Of a stretch of DNA of 64,000 nt, positions 1-13,500 are shown in pieces (within the stretch, counting starts at the first letter, position 1; every line of letters begins with the position of its first letter). Source of the stretch: Casuarius casuarius (Eukaryota > Chordata > Aves > Casuariiformes > Casuariidae); assembly GCA_003342895.1 (NCBI GenBank), contig PTFA01000192.1, forward strand, positions 1,804,817 to 1,868,816, in the 5' to 3' direction. The translations under genes and the position numbers were made by a program. The notes under the pieces are model-generated. The model had not been told where the DNA came from. It was given only the letters and a program-made list of their open reading frames with translations, and did no database searches.

Positions 1-1955
1 ACTTTTTAATGCAACTACAAAGCATATTCCTCAGAAAAAGGAAGTATCCTTAGTCAGGAGGGTAAGAGCTGCAGTGAGGTTGTAGAAGGGCAGAGAAGGG
101 ATTACTCAGGTCCAGTTCATCTCAAGGGAGTCAGAAAATAATTGCACAAACCAGAAAACAGAGACAGAAATCACTAGAGTTGGTGGCACTGTGAAATTGT
201 CTGGTGATATCTTTAAGCCAAGTGTTAGTATGAAACTTGCCCAAAATGCAAACACACAGTCACATGTAGCAACAACATATAATTTTGCCAGCCAAAGTAA
301 TTGGGTACGACTCTTGCAAAATCATGCCAAATCCATGAAGCAAAGATTACACTGAAATGTGCTTACAGGTTTTGGTGGTGGCGGCACTGCTATAAAAATA
401 CCATCCCCACCACATCCCCAGACTCTCCTGAAGTCAGACACAACATTTAGCCAGAATCACCTTACAAACGCGTTGTCCTCACGACTTATTTTTTCCATTC
501 CAGATAACCCCAGGGTCTCTGATTTTACACTCACATCTGAAACATCATACACTGGAACCCATCACTTTGCTATTTCTTTTTCTCCCCACCAAACTGTCCC
601 ACACTGGAATCAACATATATATACACCTAACTAGAACATCTTTTTTTGGGAGCATTCAATGCAATAGGTAAAATATTCAGTTTGTTAACATTTGGACAAG
701 CATCTAGCAAAATTTTGCTCATATTTAAAACAAAGCTCTTAACTTCATCTAGGATTTTAATTCACTGACTGTGCTATAATCACATCATGGAAAAGTTTAA
801 CCCCACAAGGCTAAGGTTCATGGTTCATGAAAATCCCCAGTCAGCACAGTTTCAAGATCATAATTTGATTTCTTTCTGATCATCTTAAAGTCCCTCTGCA
901 TCAACTTTAAGGGGAAGACAACTAGTGATTCTTTTCCCTGGAAACACTGAGCCACGCAACCCAGGCTGGGAAGCAGGGTTTGCCTGCCATCTGGTGGTAC
1001 AAAGGGCTTTTTCCTCCTATGCACAACACCAAAAAACCCCAAAAGTTTAATAATACAGGCATCACCCTTCAGCTCAAGGGATGAAGACTCCTCTAAATCA
1101 GCAAGAATAAAGACGACTCCTCAAGGAGAACACATGCATGATGTGGTTGCTGAGCTTCAAAAGTTAGTACAGCTTTATAATCAGCCATGAAAGCTAGTGA
1201 CATGCTACAGAAAATTAGCATCTCACAGACAGGAGCTACAAGGTCTCTGGAGTTAATTTTCATTTTTAAAAGGTAAGTCGAAAATACACCTTCTTTAAGG
1301 TGAGTCCAACACATAACTGTATTACAAAAGTGAAGGACTTCCATGAATATTTCTTCCTCAACTGTTGATAAACCCCGTATGTATTTGCTACAGAGAAAAG
1401 CAATGAGGAAATGAGAGCTTCCCCTCTCCCCACTTCTTTGTCCTCTTCCCTACTTATAAGGAAAGGAGGAAATCTTCCCACTTTATCATATAAGCTAAAT
1501 ACAATATTGCAGTTTTATTGGAACATTTATATTTTATTCCTGATAAATATTTTAAGAGTTTTGAAAGCAGCATATAAATCTTCAATCTGTATCATTTGAA
1601 GTATTAAGAAAAGAGTAAAATGCAACAGAAATAAAAAGCAGACTTCCATTGTGAAAAATTTAAAGAACCTTGTACATTGCCTACTGTGATCTGGTGAATT
1701 TTAAAACTATAACACATAGTATCAAGATATTTTTTCATGTACAATGCAAACCAAGGAGAAATAATTCAGAAGAAAGGAAGATATTTATTTTATACACANC
1801 AGCTCACTCTGAGGCTTGAAAAGACGATGAGAAAAATCCATCAAATCAGTTTTCTCACATCAGCATTCAGGAAAGAGTGCTTTATAAAAATTTCACATTG
1901 GCAAGTTACCATAGCTCCTGAAGGATGTTAAAAAAAAACAAAAAAAACCCCAAAA

Positions 1956-1989
1956 CACACACACACAAACACACACACACACACACACA
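1956..1989. repeat. (CA)n microsatellite cut by an assembly gap
   Basis: A nearly perfect CA/AC dinucleotide tract runs directly into the N gap at 1990, so its true length is unknown. The far side of the gap starts with an A run, so the unresolved piece probably holds the rest of the simple repeat. Confidence 0.9.
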
Positions 1990-2152
1990 NNNNNNNNNNN
2001 NNNNNNNNNNNNNNNNNNNNNNNNNNNNNNNNNNNNNNNNNNNNNNNNNNNNNNNNNNNNNNNNNNNNNNNNNNNNNNNNNNNNNNNNNNNNNNNNNNNN
2101 NNNNNNNNNNNNNNNNNNNNNNNNNNNNNNNNNNNNNNNNNNNNNNNNNNNN
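1990..2152. other. Assembly gap (163 N)
   Basis: Run of N between a CA repeat and an A run, probably unresolved simple repeat. Open frames that appear to cross it are meaningless. Confidence 0.97.
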
Positions 2153-3042
2153 AAAAAAACCTTCCCAAGAACAAGATAGGCACGATTTTTTGTCTGGGCC
2201 TCTCAACGTTGCATCACTCATGAGATAAGACATGTAACTAGGCCCTACCACATCTCTCTAATCCACACATGTACTGAAATCTTCTAACGATCACAGGTTA
2301 AGATTAGATAGGCCAAGCCAAGAAATTTAAAGTGACAATTTTCAGTAAGGGAGTTATAATGAAATATGCCAAAAGACTGGTCAGCATTTGTTTCTTAATT
2401 CCAAGTAAATCCTATTGAAAAGAAAACTGCATGCTCCATATCTGGATGTAAGCGTACAGAAGAGATTAGCTGTTACCAAAAATAAAAACAACATCCACAG
2501 TGACAACAGCTAGATAACAAGTGCTAATGATCACCACTCTTACAGTGTAAGCCGATCACTGGGTGAGGTCAGAAAAATGTGTTTTCCTGGGATAAACCAG
2601 GACTGATCCCACAACACTTAAGCTAACAGGTTTTGATTCCAGGCTCTCTGTGCACAAATGTCTCAAAAGTGCAGCATACGTGTATCCAGCTGGCACTCAG
2701 CATTATAGATAAATCTATGAATGCAACATTTTGAAAAAAGATCTGTTGTTAAACATCTGTTCATCCAAGATGCTGTTCCCAATGCAACTAGCAACTGTGC
2801 GCTTTTAAATCATTTCAAACTCAGTTACACAGCCTGGCGTATCGTTGTTGTGGTGAGACCTTCCAAAGAACTTAATGCAGCTTGGGGAGCCGAAACTCCA
2901 CATGAAAATCCTGGGAATCTGGGCACACGCATTACTTCCTCCAGCTGCTTTGAAAATCACAGCCGAAATGTATTGAGCAACACTGTAAATGGAAAGCATG
3001 AAGTAATGAGGCATTTTGCAAGAAAAAAATCGCCATCCAAAC

Positions 3043-3074
3043 CATTACAGCACCAAGTCATTACAGCACCAAAT
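3043..3074. repeat. 16-bp tandem duplication
   Basis: The unit cattacagcaccaagt occurs twice in direct succession with one mismatch in the second copy. It lies inside an unassigned open frame (2721-3125). Confidence 0.85.
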
Positions 3075-6000
3075 CAAAAGAATATACATCCAGTTTTTCA
3101 GGCAGCGATTGTAAAATCTTATTAATGAAGATTTTTGCAGCTGATACGGCTCAGATTAAGACGTGAACAGTGCAGTTCTCTATTTCTTTGATAGCATTTC
3201 TGTGAGCAGGTTCCCACTGCATAAATGCCACATCAGTATCTTTTAACATGCTGAAGTTGTACATCTGGGAACATCTTGTAAATGGTGCTTGCCCTTGCTA
3301 TCGCATGCACATCGCCACTGCTGCTAAAGTGGTGGCAGACTGTTCTCTTGCTGAGCTTTCTGATCNGGACCACTGTCAAATTTTAATTCTTCCCTCTTCC
3401 TCCAACTGCAATAATGGTACTGGTATCTCCAGGACGCACAAACAAATTTATCTTTGCACAACCTTCTGCCTCTTACCTTAAAACAATCGCACTGTACTCC
3501 CAGCCATCTTGACAGATTCATTAGTGTTAGGAACAGCAGAGAAAACTGTTGTTAGCCAAATAGGAAGGTAGACACAACTTTTATTAAAATTACTCTTTTC
3601 CAGAAAGTTCTGGAGCCTGTTTCTTTAAAACACAAACCAAAGAATAGAGCCATTAAAAGTAATACTGTATCAGGCAATTTATTACATGGCGCAGTGTGAT
3701 TTCAAAATGAGCTCTATTTTGCTATTTCTATTGAATCCTAAAACTAAACCATACTTTTTTTATCTAGTGCTACCAAAAAATGTAAGGTATAGATACCATT
3801 AAGTGAATGACACCCTAATACTGTACACTAGTAAAGTTATACATTGGGTGTATGAACAACCTCATACATATTATATAGTGCAGCTTTATTGTTGTAACAA
3901 ATTGATCTTAGCCCTCTCTACATCATGAAAACTTGCTTTGATGCTGCCCCTGTAGCCTTCTCTGTCCGAGCAGGCCCTAGCAGTGAGAGAGAGGCTTCTG
4001 CTATAGGAGCCAGCAACCAGAAAAGGCAAAGAGACGTTTGTTTTGCACAGGCCATCCTCCACAACTTAGTATTAAGCAGCCTTTCTAGACACAAAATTCA
4101 GCCTTTTAGATAAGATGATTAAAGCAATTGTAAGAAACCAACTGTTTTAGATGTCCTGCCTTCCCACCTAACACTGCAAATCATATTGAAATCACATCTA
4201 CTTAAAAAACAAACAAACAAACAAAAAAAACCCAACATGCGTAAGTGCCTCTTAAGAGCTTCATCTCTCCCAAGCCTCTGAACTCTCCTGCCATGTGCTC
4301 CTCAGCTGAGGAATGTTTTTCACAAGTTACGGAAAAATAATTACTTTGATAGCAACAACTGAACTTCTCAACAGACTCCTGTGCCAGGAGTATCCCCATC
4401 TTGAAGATTCACCTGCTTTTCTACGAATGGATTGTATTTCTCTGCCTTCACTACAAAAGGCCTGCAAGGAGCAGGGTCAGCACTCCCCTTCCCTTCCTCA
4501 GCGGATGAGTAATGAGATACGTAATGGAAAAATTAATCTCTACTAGAAGCTTTGCAGTGCAGCACACACTATTCCTCTTGGACAGACTGGAGGTAAAGCT
4601 CGTATTTCTTCCCCCACAGCTTTCATGTTTTAATAGTTTTGTTTGGTTTAGCCAGCAAAGGCAAACTGCACAATGGAATGACTCTTTCTTCTAGCAAATT
4701 ACAAGCAGCTCTGGAACAGATACTACTGTTCAGCAGCATTCAGCAATTCAACAACATTATTTAAGACAAAAAGCATACATTATACGCTCAGCTCTCAACA
4801 TCTCATCTGAGGCTTACTACTGGTCTATAGAGAAATGGCCTGTAAGAACTAGCAGGTTACAGGGTACTGGTCCTTCCAGGTTGCAACTTTTGAGTAATAT
4901 TAAAAGAAGCTAAAATGTATTAAACACGATCCCAGTATTATTTACCAGGCAAACNATTAAGGTACTCATGAGAAACATGTGCTAGTATACAAGCAGGAAC
5001 AAAATTCATCCCTGACTTCACAGATCCTACGTAGGGAAGTGGCTCCTCAGGTAAGTGCCTCAGATAGCACTAAGATGCCATAGGGGTCTCCTAACTTGAG
5101 CCAAAAGGAAGGGGGGGTGGGGGGACAGGGATTAAATTTAGATCTCCTAAACCGAGTCAAGGACAGATCCATGATGGAACTTGGCTAAGACAAAGGACCT
5201 ACTCTACTATTTCCTTTGTGACAATTGCTCCCGTTTTCCTCCCCTCAAAAACAGTAAAAAAAAGTCAGTTTTTTCCACTTTGAGACTAAAATATTTTCTG
5301 TAAGGTTCTCTAATAGTGAATTAACATGATTTTTTGGCCAGAACATGCAGTTATGTACCAGACACACAATGGAAATGCAGTGCGCTAGCAACAGTAATCC
5401 CAGAATTCAGGGTTTCATTGCAAGTGCTCATGGCTAGAGCTTCCTGCGCCACAGTGCATCATACTCTGTGTCTGCAGCTCTGAATGCCAAAACTGCATTG
5501 ATTAGCAGTCCTGTCTGCCAAAACCAATCCTTGAATGTTTTGTGCTGTTTGTCATGTAAATGATCAACTGTTCTCCTCTAGCGAAATCTTCAGCAAAATG
5601 ACATAATTACAGAGCCAGATTAACAGAGCGATGACATTATAACAACAACACCTAAAGTTAGTACATTTGCTTGTCAGGTGGGACATCAGGAACTGATATT
5701 TTATCTTGGCATTTTATTTTATTATGGTGCTACTTCTGGACAGTGTATTTTTCTACCATGAGTAACGTGCAACTGTTAAGTATAAAGATTAGAAATACTG
5801 CTTTACATACTTTGTTTTCTTTGATAAATTATGCTTTTTTAATTTCAAAGATATTCACATACTCCTTTGAAGTCTGAAATGATTTTAGCAATTCTAATTC
5901 TGAATTTCATCATCAGTTCAAAGCACACATAAAAGTTTGGCGAAGGTACCACTTGAAACATGAACTTTTACCTATTGATTGAACAAATGACTGGACTATT

Positions 6001-6881
6001 CCTCAGCTCTCTTTGATTTTGCTCAGTCATCTGTGGTTAAGCAGCTTTTTAGTAGATTCAGTCTAATGTCTAAATCAATACTCCAAAAAGCAGAAGCAAC
6101 GAAGTTTCAAATATCACGTGCACAAGGATGTATCTTGTTTTATATAATCTATCGCTAAAGAGTTTAGATACATTCCCACCCTCAGTCACTTTTGCTTTCA
6201 TCCCACTATGAAACTGCTTAATTAATACAATTGGTCAGGAGAGCTGAGCAGAGAGTTTAATGCAAAATTTCTCAAGCCAGTGTCTAAAAGTAACAAAGAC
6301 ACAGCAAGGGTCAGCACTCCACTCCGCAGTTTTACTGTATTTGGCTTTTTTGCAAAAGCGTCAGGTACTGTTTTATTCCTTTGAAACCACACTGGCTGAT
6401 AGGTAAGCACTTATCAGCTAGATAACAAGTATTTACTTTCTTCTTACAGGCATAGCAGCCAGAAAAAAAAATTGCTCCTTCATGCCATACAGACCAAAAT
6501 ATGAGACACTGAATTAAAACATCTAGCAGCCACATAGATTTCAACCAAGATGCCATCAGAACTACTTTGCATTTGAGTAAAGCTAACAGTCTTTCAGCAT
6601 CTCCATAATGATTTTTTAAGCAAGAATTTCCCAAATAACATACTGAGGTAGTCTATCAGAGCAAGAGGTTATATGTTCCTCCTAGTAGCCTCGTATGTGG
6701 ACTCAAAATTTGCTAGGTGGAGTCAAGAAGGCAGCATGCCCAGTCACTAGTAACCTACATTCTAGCAGTTCAGAAATCTCACCACCAGGTATTTTTGTGG
6801 CAAAGAAAGATATCATATCATCCCAAATATACTGGAAGTTAAATGAAAACTATGTCAAGAATCTTGTTCTTTATGAATTAT

Positions 6882-6887
6882 TTTAAT
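6882..6887 (-). promoter_or_regulatory. Candidate SLC25A17 poly(A) signal (ATTAAA)
   Basis: On the minus strand this reads ATTAAA, the commonest variant poly(A) hexamer, about 470 bases after the SLC25A17 stop codon. No closer canonical hexamer was noticed. Other AATAAA matches lie further left, for example near 6370 and 5710. Choosing among them needs 3'-end transcript data. Confidence 0.35.
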
Positions 6888-7354
6888 GAACCAAAATCAA
6901 GTGACATGAACACCTTACAAGGAGAATTACATGAAACCAAGTCCCTGACAGCTGTTGATTGACAGTAAACATAGAAGAATAGTTGAGGACAGTTTGAGGG
7001 AAAACAAGAAAGTTAAGGATAGTAAGAAGTATCCATTTTTATCAAGAATGTCAACTAAATCATATAATAGTAAAAATTTCACTTCAAGTGCTTAAATAAG
7101 GTTTCCATTTTGCTTCTTAACACAGCAAATCCACAGAAAAGGAGGGAATGAGCTATCCCCAAAGGGAAGGCAACAAGTCCCATAGAATTTACTTCAAATT
7201 TCTCCAAATAATGGAGATGGAGGTGACTACAAAAGAAGAGAAATAAAGAGAAAGTGAGGACCCTGTGTTACCCAGGCTGGTCTCTAAAATGGAATGTGCC
7301 TCTCTAGACCCCATATATTCCTTCCATGCTCATTCTTTAGCATAGGTTCCCTTT

Positions 7355-7502
7355 TCAATGCCTGCGCGAATGCTTTAATCCCATGACTGCGAAGGTTGCA
7401 GCAGTAAGTTTCTCATACACTAGAAACATAAGTGCGGCAGTAAGGACTGTCTGCAGGAGCTTTGCTTCAAGGCCTTTGTAGAGTCCCGTTAATCCAAAAC
7501 GC
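7355..7502 (-). CDS. SLC25A17: SLC25A17 coding exon 9 (terminal)
   Basis: Encodes residues 259-307, starting [18 protein letters not shown] and ending GLKHSRRH before TGA (7357-7355). It covers the last matrix-side helix, the fifth/sixth transmembrane region and the basic tail. The acceptor AG is at 7504-7503. Confidence 0.95.
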
Positions 7503-10500
7503 CTAAGAAGAAAACAAAATTGACAAGTGTAGAGAGCTTTCTGTAAGTAAACAGGAACACTAGAAAGAAGTACTCAAATTGATACTTCAGGAGCCTAACT
7601 CCCCTTTTATCCTCTGAACATACTCATCAGTACAGAAAACTTCCTGCACACTTTGCCTAACCAAGATACTCTATATTTGGCAGAGAAGAATAGGAGAGAC
7701 ATTGTAACATTCTATTTGTGGTGTCTGTACAGAAAGTGACAGAAAGCAAATTGCAATGCAGACATGAGTTTATTACAAAGTGAATTGACACATTACATAA
7801 GAGTTAAACAGCCAGCTCCCTAAAACAGCAGTGATCTCCATTAACTACTAGTCAACAAACAATTAAACCCGTAAGTTAAACTAGTAAGACAATATAAAGA
7901 ATCTTACAGCCCTTAATAATATTTTAAAGAGAAAATTCTGCAGAAGGTAAGTCTTTTGTGCAAAAAACAGCTTCTTTTCAAGGCCAGAGGAGAATGAACT
8001 GGTATCTGTAGATATCCTTGACAGCAATTAGCATACAGATATGAACAAGCAATTACTTGGTTTTGTGTATTCTACAATATACTACAAAAGACAGCCTGAA
8101 TCAAATAGCGAGTTCAGGCAAGAGGTGATGGAAGACAAAAAGAAACAAGAGTTAGATTCAAAGTTTTCAATGTATTACTAATACTCAGTCTTTTATATCA
8201 TGTGAGAAAAAGTTAAAAGCTCACCTCACTCTCTGTTGAAGAAGGTAAAGAACATTTTTAAGACTACCTAGAGTCCGGTTTTCTGGGTTCAATCTGTGTC
8301 GTCCAAACTGAAAAAAAGGAAGAAATAGCAATTCATTGGTACTATCTCTCTGTGTTACTAAGCAGAGACCCCAATATATGGGTAAAATTTGAAGACTCTA
8401 TCCTAAACCTATTTTAGTATCTTCCAGGTTGTACTGTCCATCAGTGAAGAAATGCAGCCAAAGCTTACACTACATTTTACTGAACCTTATGTATCAACCA
8501 TTAAAATATCATTTGCTGTAATTTGTTTTGGTTTTAAGATGGGTTCTAAGAAAATGTTACACAGAGCCATGTTTGCTCTCTTTTGATTGCTCTAGAGAAA
8601 AACAGTTTTCAGGATTCTCCAACTACCAGACCTGCATAGTCTTAATAGGAATATAAAATTCAGAACAAGTTCTTTCTGGCTTGTGCAGCCTTCATTTAAC
8701 AGAGATTCAAAGCCTCATATATCTGAAAACCGTTATTTCTTTGAGATTGCATAGATGAAACCAAAATTTATATGCCCAGCAATGGTCTTTGAGGAATATA
8801 TCTACATGCAAAACTCTTTTGCGGAAGAATCCAAAATTGTTTCGTCTACCTAGCTGGCCTAAATCATACTTTCTTTTACTCGGTATGTTTACATGTCCCC
8901 AAACTGTTTTCAAGTAGAGCTGCTGCTCTCATTTTAAGTCTTGGTGTTAAACTAGCAATTTCAGCAATTCCTTTTCTCACATCCATTGATACTCTTATCT
9001 GACACAGATCAGTAGCACTGTCAGCAAACTGTAACCATAAATTATTAATATGCAAGGTTGCCACATTTGCATTTATAATGACATAGCCAATTAGCTTTTG
9101 GAGTCTGTATTATGCTACTGTGTCAAAAAGAAAGATGAAATCAAGTAACTGCTTGTAGATGAATTTCTCCCAGAATTTATTCAGGCAACTGCTGCTTCTT
9201 AGGTTTAAGAAACTACCATTGACAATAGATAGAATGTGAGAGTAGATTTAGGAAGTCCAGAAATTATAAGAAAACACCAAGATGACACTGGTCACTTTGC
9301 TAAACGCCTTAAGAGCTCAAATGAAAACAGCAGCAACTGAACACTGTTGGAAAGCTCCCTTCTTTAGGAGAATGTGTGCAATACCACTCTCTAGAAGCTC
9401 ACAGACCACGAGTTTCCCATCAGCAACTAAGTGATCTGACATTGATAGATCAATAATAGAGATTGTCAAAAACTCAGATGCACCCCCAAAAAATGCTAAC
9501 TAGGTTCCAAGTTACAATGCCAATCACTGCCCAGGTTACCCAGAGATTTCCAAACTACACCAGCATCAGGCATTTCCTTCTCTCTTCTCTACCCATCAGA
9601 CTATTCTGTTGTATTGTGAACAAAGGTTCAAGCGAAGAAAAAAAAGCTTATTTCTCCCTGGGACATCAATACTTCATTGATTAGTGTGGAAGATTTCACA
9701 ATGAGACTAGGATTCTTTACACTAAAGAAAAGAGGATTGAGTTTTAAAGAGAATTTTTGCTTCCAAATCACTAAGAACACTAGCAGTATTGCCATTTCTC
9801 CAGCGGGAGATTCCATTTATCCACTGCTTTCCGACACATAGGCTAAAGAAGCTGTTTCACTGCATAATGAGTAACTGCAGTGGCATGTATTTTTAATGAC
9901 CGAAAAGGAGATGGACATACCAAATGGCACAGCTCNAAGCTGCTTAGCACTATCTATTACACAAGATAACTGGTCCTTATATGCAAGCCAGGAAAAGAGC
10001 TTTGCCAGTCAGTGGCAAACAAAGGTGTAGAGACTTTATTAGGAAGAATCCTAATATCTTTCAAACAACAAGTTTCTAAGGGTTTAAGGAAAAAAAGAAA
10101 GTCCTTTACATCTACTTTGAGGCTACAACTTAATTTTGATGTATAAGTTTTCATGAATTGTGCAAAGGTTATATTAGTTTGCGAGTAAGGCTGCTAACAT
10201 TGCTTCAGAAAACCCAATGACTGTATAACTTGTATGAAATATACTTTGAAAATACTAAGCCTTTATTAACTTTTGTTTTGAACATCACAGTGCGAGTGAC
10301 AAACACTTCATCAAATTTAACAATGCAAACTTTAGATCAGAAAATACACCGTAAAGCAGTGCAAACTTGAACTGGATAGCACAGATATCTGATATGCTTG
10401 AAGTCTCAGATGCATGTTTGTGTTGTTCTCACCAGAAACTTTCAGGATTTCTCCTTGTTACTTCTTTTATAGAGCAAAAAGGAAAAAGTAACCCCTAGTA

Positions 10501-13500
10501 ACTGCAGAACTAGAGATAAGGTTCTTGTATTCTCCATCACCACAGGGCAGAAAAGGACTGGCACGGAGAAGTAGTGTATCAGCCACTATTTCACAGTGGG
10601 CCACTGAGAAGAAACCCACCATTACCAGGACACCGATGGTTAGCCTGTGCTCTAACACAAAGGCAGCCCATGACTGCTTAGGCCAGATAGCAGTGATGCT
10701 AGATGACTTAGGCTGAGGTAAGCAGTAAGCAGCAGCAGCTGGAGGAAAAGTTTGTACACTGGGTTAGCAGCACAACTTACCAGAGCTGCCCTTCTCTTAA
10801 GAAATGATACTGTCACCAAAAGAAAGAAGAATTTTGTTCAAAGCCAAAGGGGAATGAAGTGACAGTCACAAGATTGGAACGATTTCTATAGCAACTGTGG
10901 AAGAAAGCGAGGGTTGGAGTTACATGGATTTTGCCCCACCAGAACCGTACTGCTGTGCAATGCTTGAGTTGAAATAGAGCACTCCACTTTCCTTCTAGTT
11001 CACCCTCATACCAGCAGAAAACATATCACAAATTAAAAACAGACTGATGTTACAACTGATCCAAACAATGTAAAATTTGCTTAGTATGTGTTTCTGTACC
11101 TGTCACTTCAGTAATAAAAGTCTGTATTATTAGTTTAACTGCTGAGACATGCCCAGGCTGTTAACATAGAATCACACGGGTTAAGACAGGGAATGAGAGG
11201 GCACTGGGTCAGCTGATAACTGTCAATTGATAACTGAAAGTTATGAAAATTTCTGAAAAATGACTGCTGAAAAACTTTATGTCTATAGCGTGGATGTCAT
11301 TTTCTGTACCAGCAGGGCAGTGAAGTAAAAAGGAACCGAAGTTCCTTCTACATAAAAGCCGTGAAAAAGTTTTACCAAACATCTTTCTAGAGTAGTAGCA
11401 AACACAGTAATAAAATACATTCAGTTCCTGTTGGTTTGAAATATAGCATCCAAACTATCTTTTTACAGGCTATGAAAAAATCAAAATATATCTAATCCAC
11501 ACCCAAATTAGAGAGAAGGAAAAAAAAAGAATTGCAAAATTTGCATGAAAATCACTTTAATCCAGAGGAACAACAACAACAAAAATCCCTATTAGACAAG
11601 CCTGAAAATTGATACCTTAGCATGGAGAGCTTGCTTTCTATATATTCAATTAATTCTCCAAATTTACACAAGTTCTTAAACATATATAATGGCTTTACAG
11701 TACATGCACAATTAGAGCTTCTCCTTATTTAGCAAAAATTGCATTGTTTCATGTGGAAACATTTATTAATGTTTTAATGGTTATTAAATCAACATGAAAA
11801 TCTATAAAAAGTAGATTAAGAAGCACAATAATTAAGTTAGAGCACTTGCTTATGTAAGGTCAGGGTTCTTTTCCCCACAGAACCACTTGGTTTCATTCCA
11901 ATATTACAACTCTATTGACACACAGTGTTGATAGTAGCGTTACCAAGCATGGGTACAAATTGCAAGTGAGAAAAAATGCAAGTGTTTCCATTACCACTAC
12001 AATTAGCGTACACGGCTGGGCAAGTGGTTAAACACATTATTTATGAGCAAGCTCAGCTTCCCCTAATGAATCACATTCTGGCTACTGATGAGGTCAGGCA
12101 GTCATCTGAATAAAATAAAACTCATGAATAGAATTTTTTTGGATTTACTCTAGGTCATCCGGAAACAAATTGGGCTTAAAGGATTTAATTTTCATTTCCC
12201 CTTTGACATATTTTCTATTTATATTCAAAGAACTGAACCTACATTTTTGCAAGGCCTTTAAGTAATACGATGCCATCAGCTCTTGGGAGACACCATACTG
12301 ATGCATTATATTGTCAATCCTACAAGCTAATTGATATTAGTTGTGCGCATTTCTTTCAAGTTTAACCACAATCCCTTAGTGTGGCATCAGAGGAAAAAGG
12401 TGTCTTTGCCCATGACCTGCATTGCTCAAAAAGGCTCCCAAAAAGAGGGGTTCATTACTTCAGGAAAAACAAGGCATGTGAACAGGCCGTGCGTTTTACA
12501 GAACAAGTCAGATGTAGTTACCCTGATATGGAATGAATACTTACCCGCAGAATTGACTGTACTGTCTGCAGAGGGTAAGTGAGCGTGGTGGCAACTGCTT
12601 TGGCTATTGCACCAATGACAAAAGCATCCAAAGATGTGAGCTGTTGAGTATAAAATGAAAACATTACTTCCACATAGCACTAAATCTGCCAGTTACCTAT
12701 ATGTGTGTTTGAGTATTCTGTACTGGTACCTGCTACTGGTGTATCAGGTATCTAAGCATCTTAGGCACAAAAATTCCACGGATTCTCTGGCTCTTCTTTT
12801 AAGAGTTTAATATTACAGTCCAGCTCTCTAGCTCACTTTACCACAACTAAAGGTTATATGTAACTTCTACCTGCTCACAAGCTTTTACATTTCTCACTTG
12901 TTCACTATAACTAGGTTACTGAAACACAGTGAAGATAAAGCTAAATAACTACATCAATTTAAAGCACTGCAAGTGGATAAAACAAAAGGGAAATTGCATT
13001 AAACATATCAGTCCATAAGCATTTCAGATTTTGCAATGTTTAAACTAACAAGTCACATGAAATGCTCTCGCTGGAACCGTGGCGTATACTGAAAAGACTC
13101 CTTAAATATCATTCTATAATCCTGAGATATAACCACTATGTTATCCTGCAGAATTTTAGCCTTGATGACACAGGCTAAAAACCTCATCCTCTGTTAGTTC
13201 AGCACTCTTGTTAGAACACCGTCTTCACCCCCAAAACCCACAATGTTCCACAATGCATCAAATTAGTTGTAATCAACTTAGGCTATAACACTGTATTTCA
13301 NTCTAACAGATAATATGAATTAATCAGTGAAAATTAGTAGATGTCCATATCAAAATACACTCCAAATTCATAAAATATGTCAATTCCAATCAAAAATACA
13401 CATACACATGCAAGTCTTAAGGAGGTCAACCTGCCATACTTGACCATCAGGAGAAAGTTAAATGAGAAGAAAAATGTTGGTCAAAATAAAGCAAGCTATG

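Larger units (their letters stand above)
1..6860. other. Gene-poor sequence downstream of SLC25A17
   Basis: AT-rich DNA with no exon of a protein I recognise on either strand. It contains a CA microsatellite, a 163-base gap, a 16-bp tandem duplication and a G-rich run, listed separately. The longest open frame (2721-3125, plus strand) matches nothing I know. Part of the right side could be an extended SLC25A17 3' UTR if the proximal poly(A) signal near 6885 is bypassed. In human the next gene on this side is MCHR1, tens of kilobases away, so an empty stretch here is expected. Confidence 0.6.

Noticed and set aside
1893..2251. Open frames spanning the N run near 2 kb
   Set aside because: They exist only because N codons are treated as open; the flanks are CA repeat and A run.
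7258..7290. Segment 'acccaggctggtctc' resembling a primate Alu
   Set aside because: Chance short match; Alu is absent outside primates, and neither the flanks nor the rest of the element fit.
11160..11215. Possible CR1 3' terminus (catagaatcacacgggtt...)
   Set aside because: Only about 40 bases with loose similarity to the CR1 end. Too short and diverged to call, though if real it would be a sense-oriented copy.
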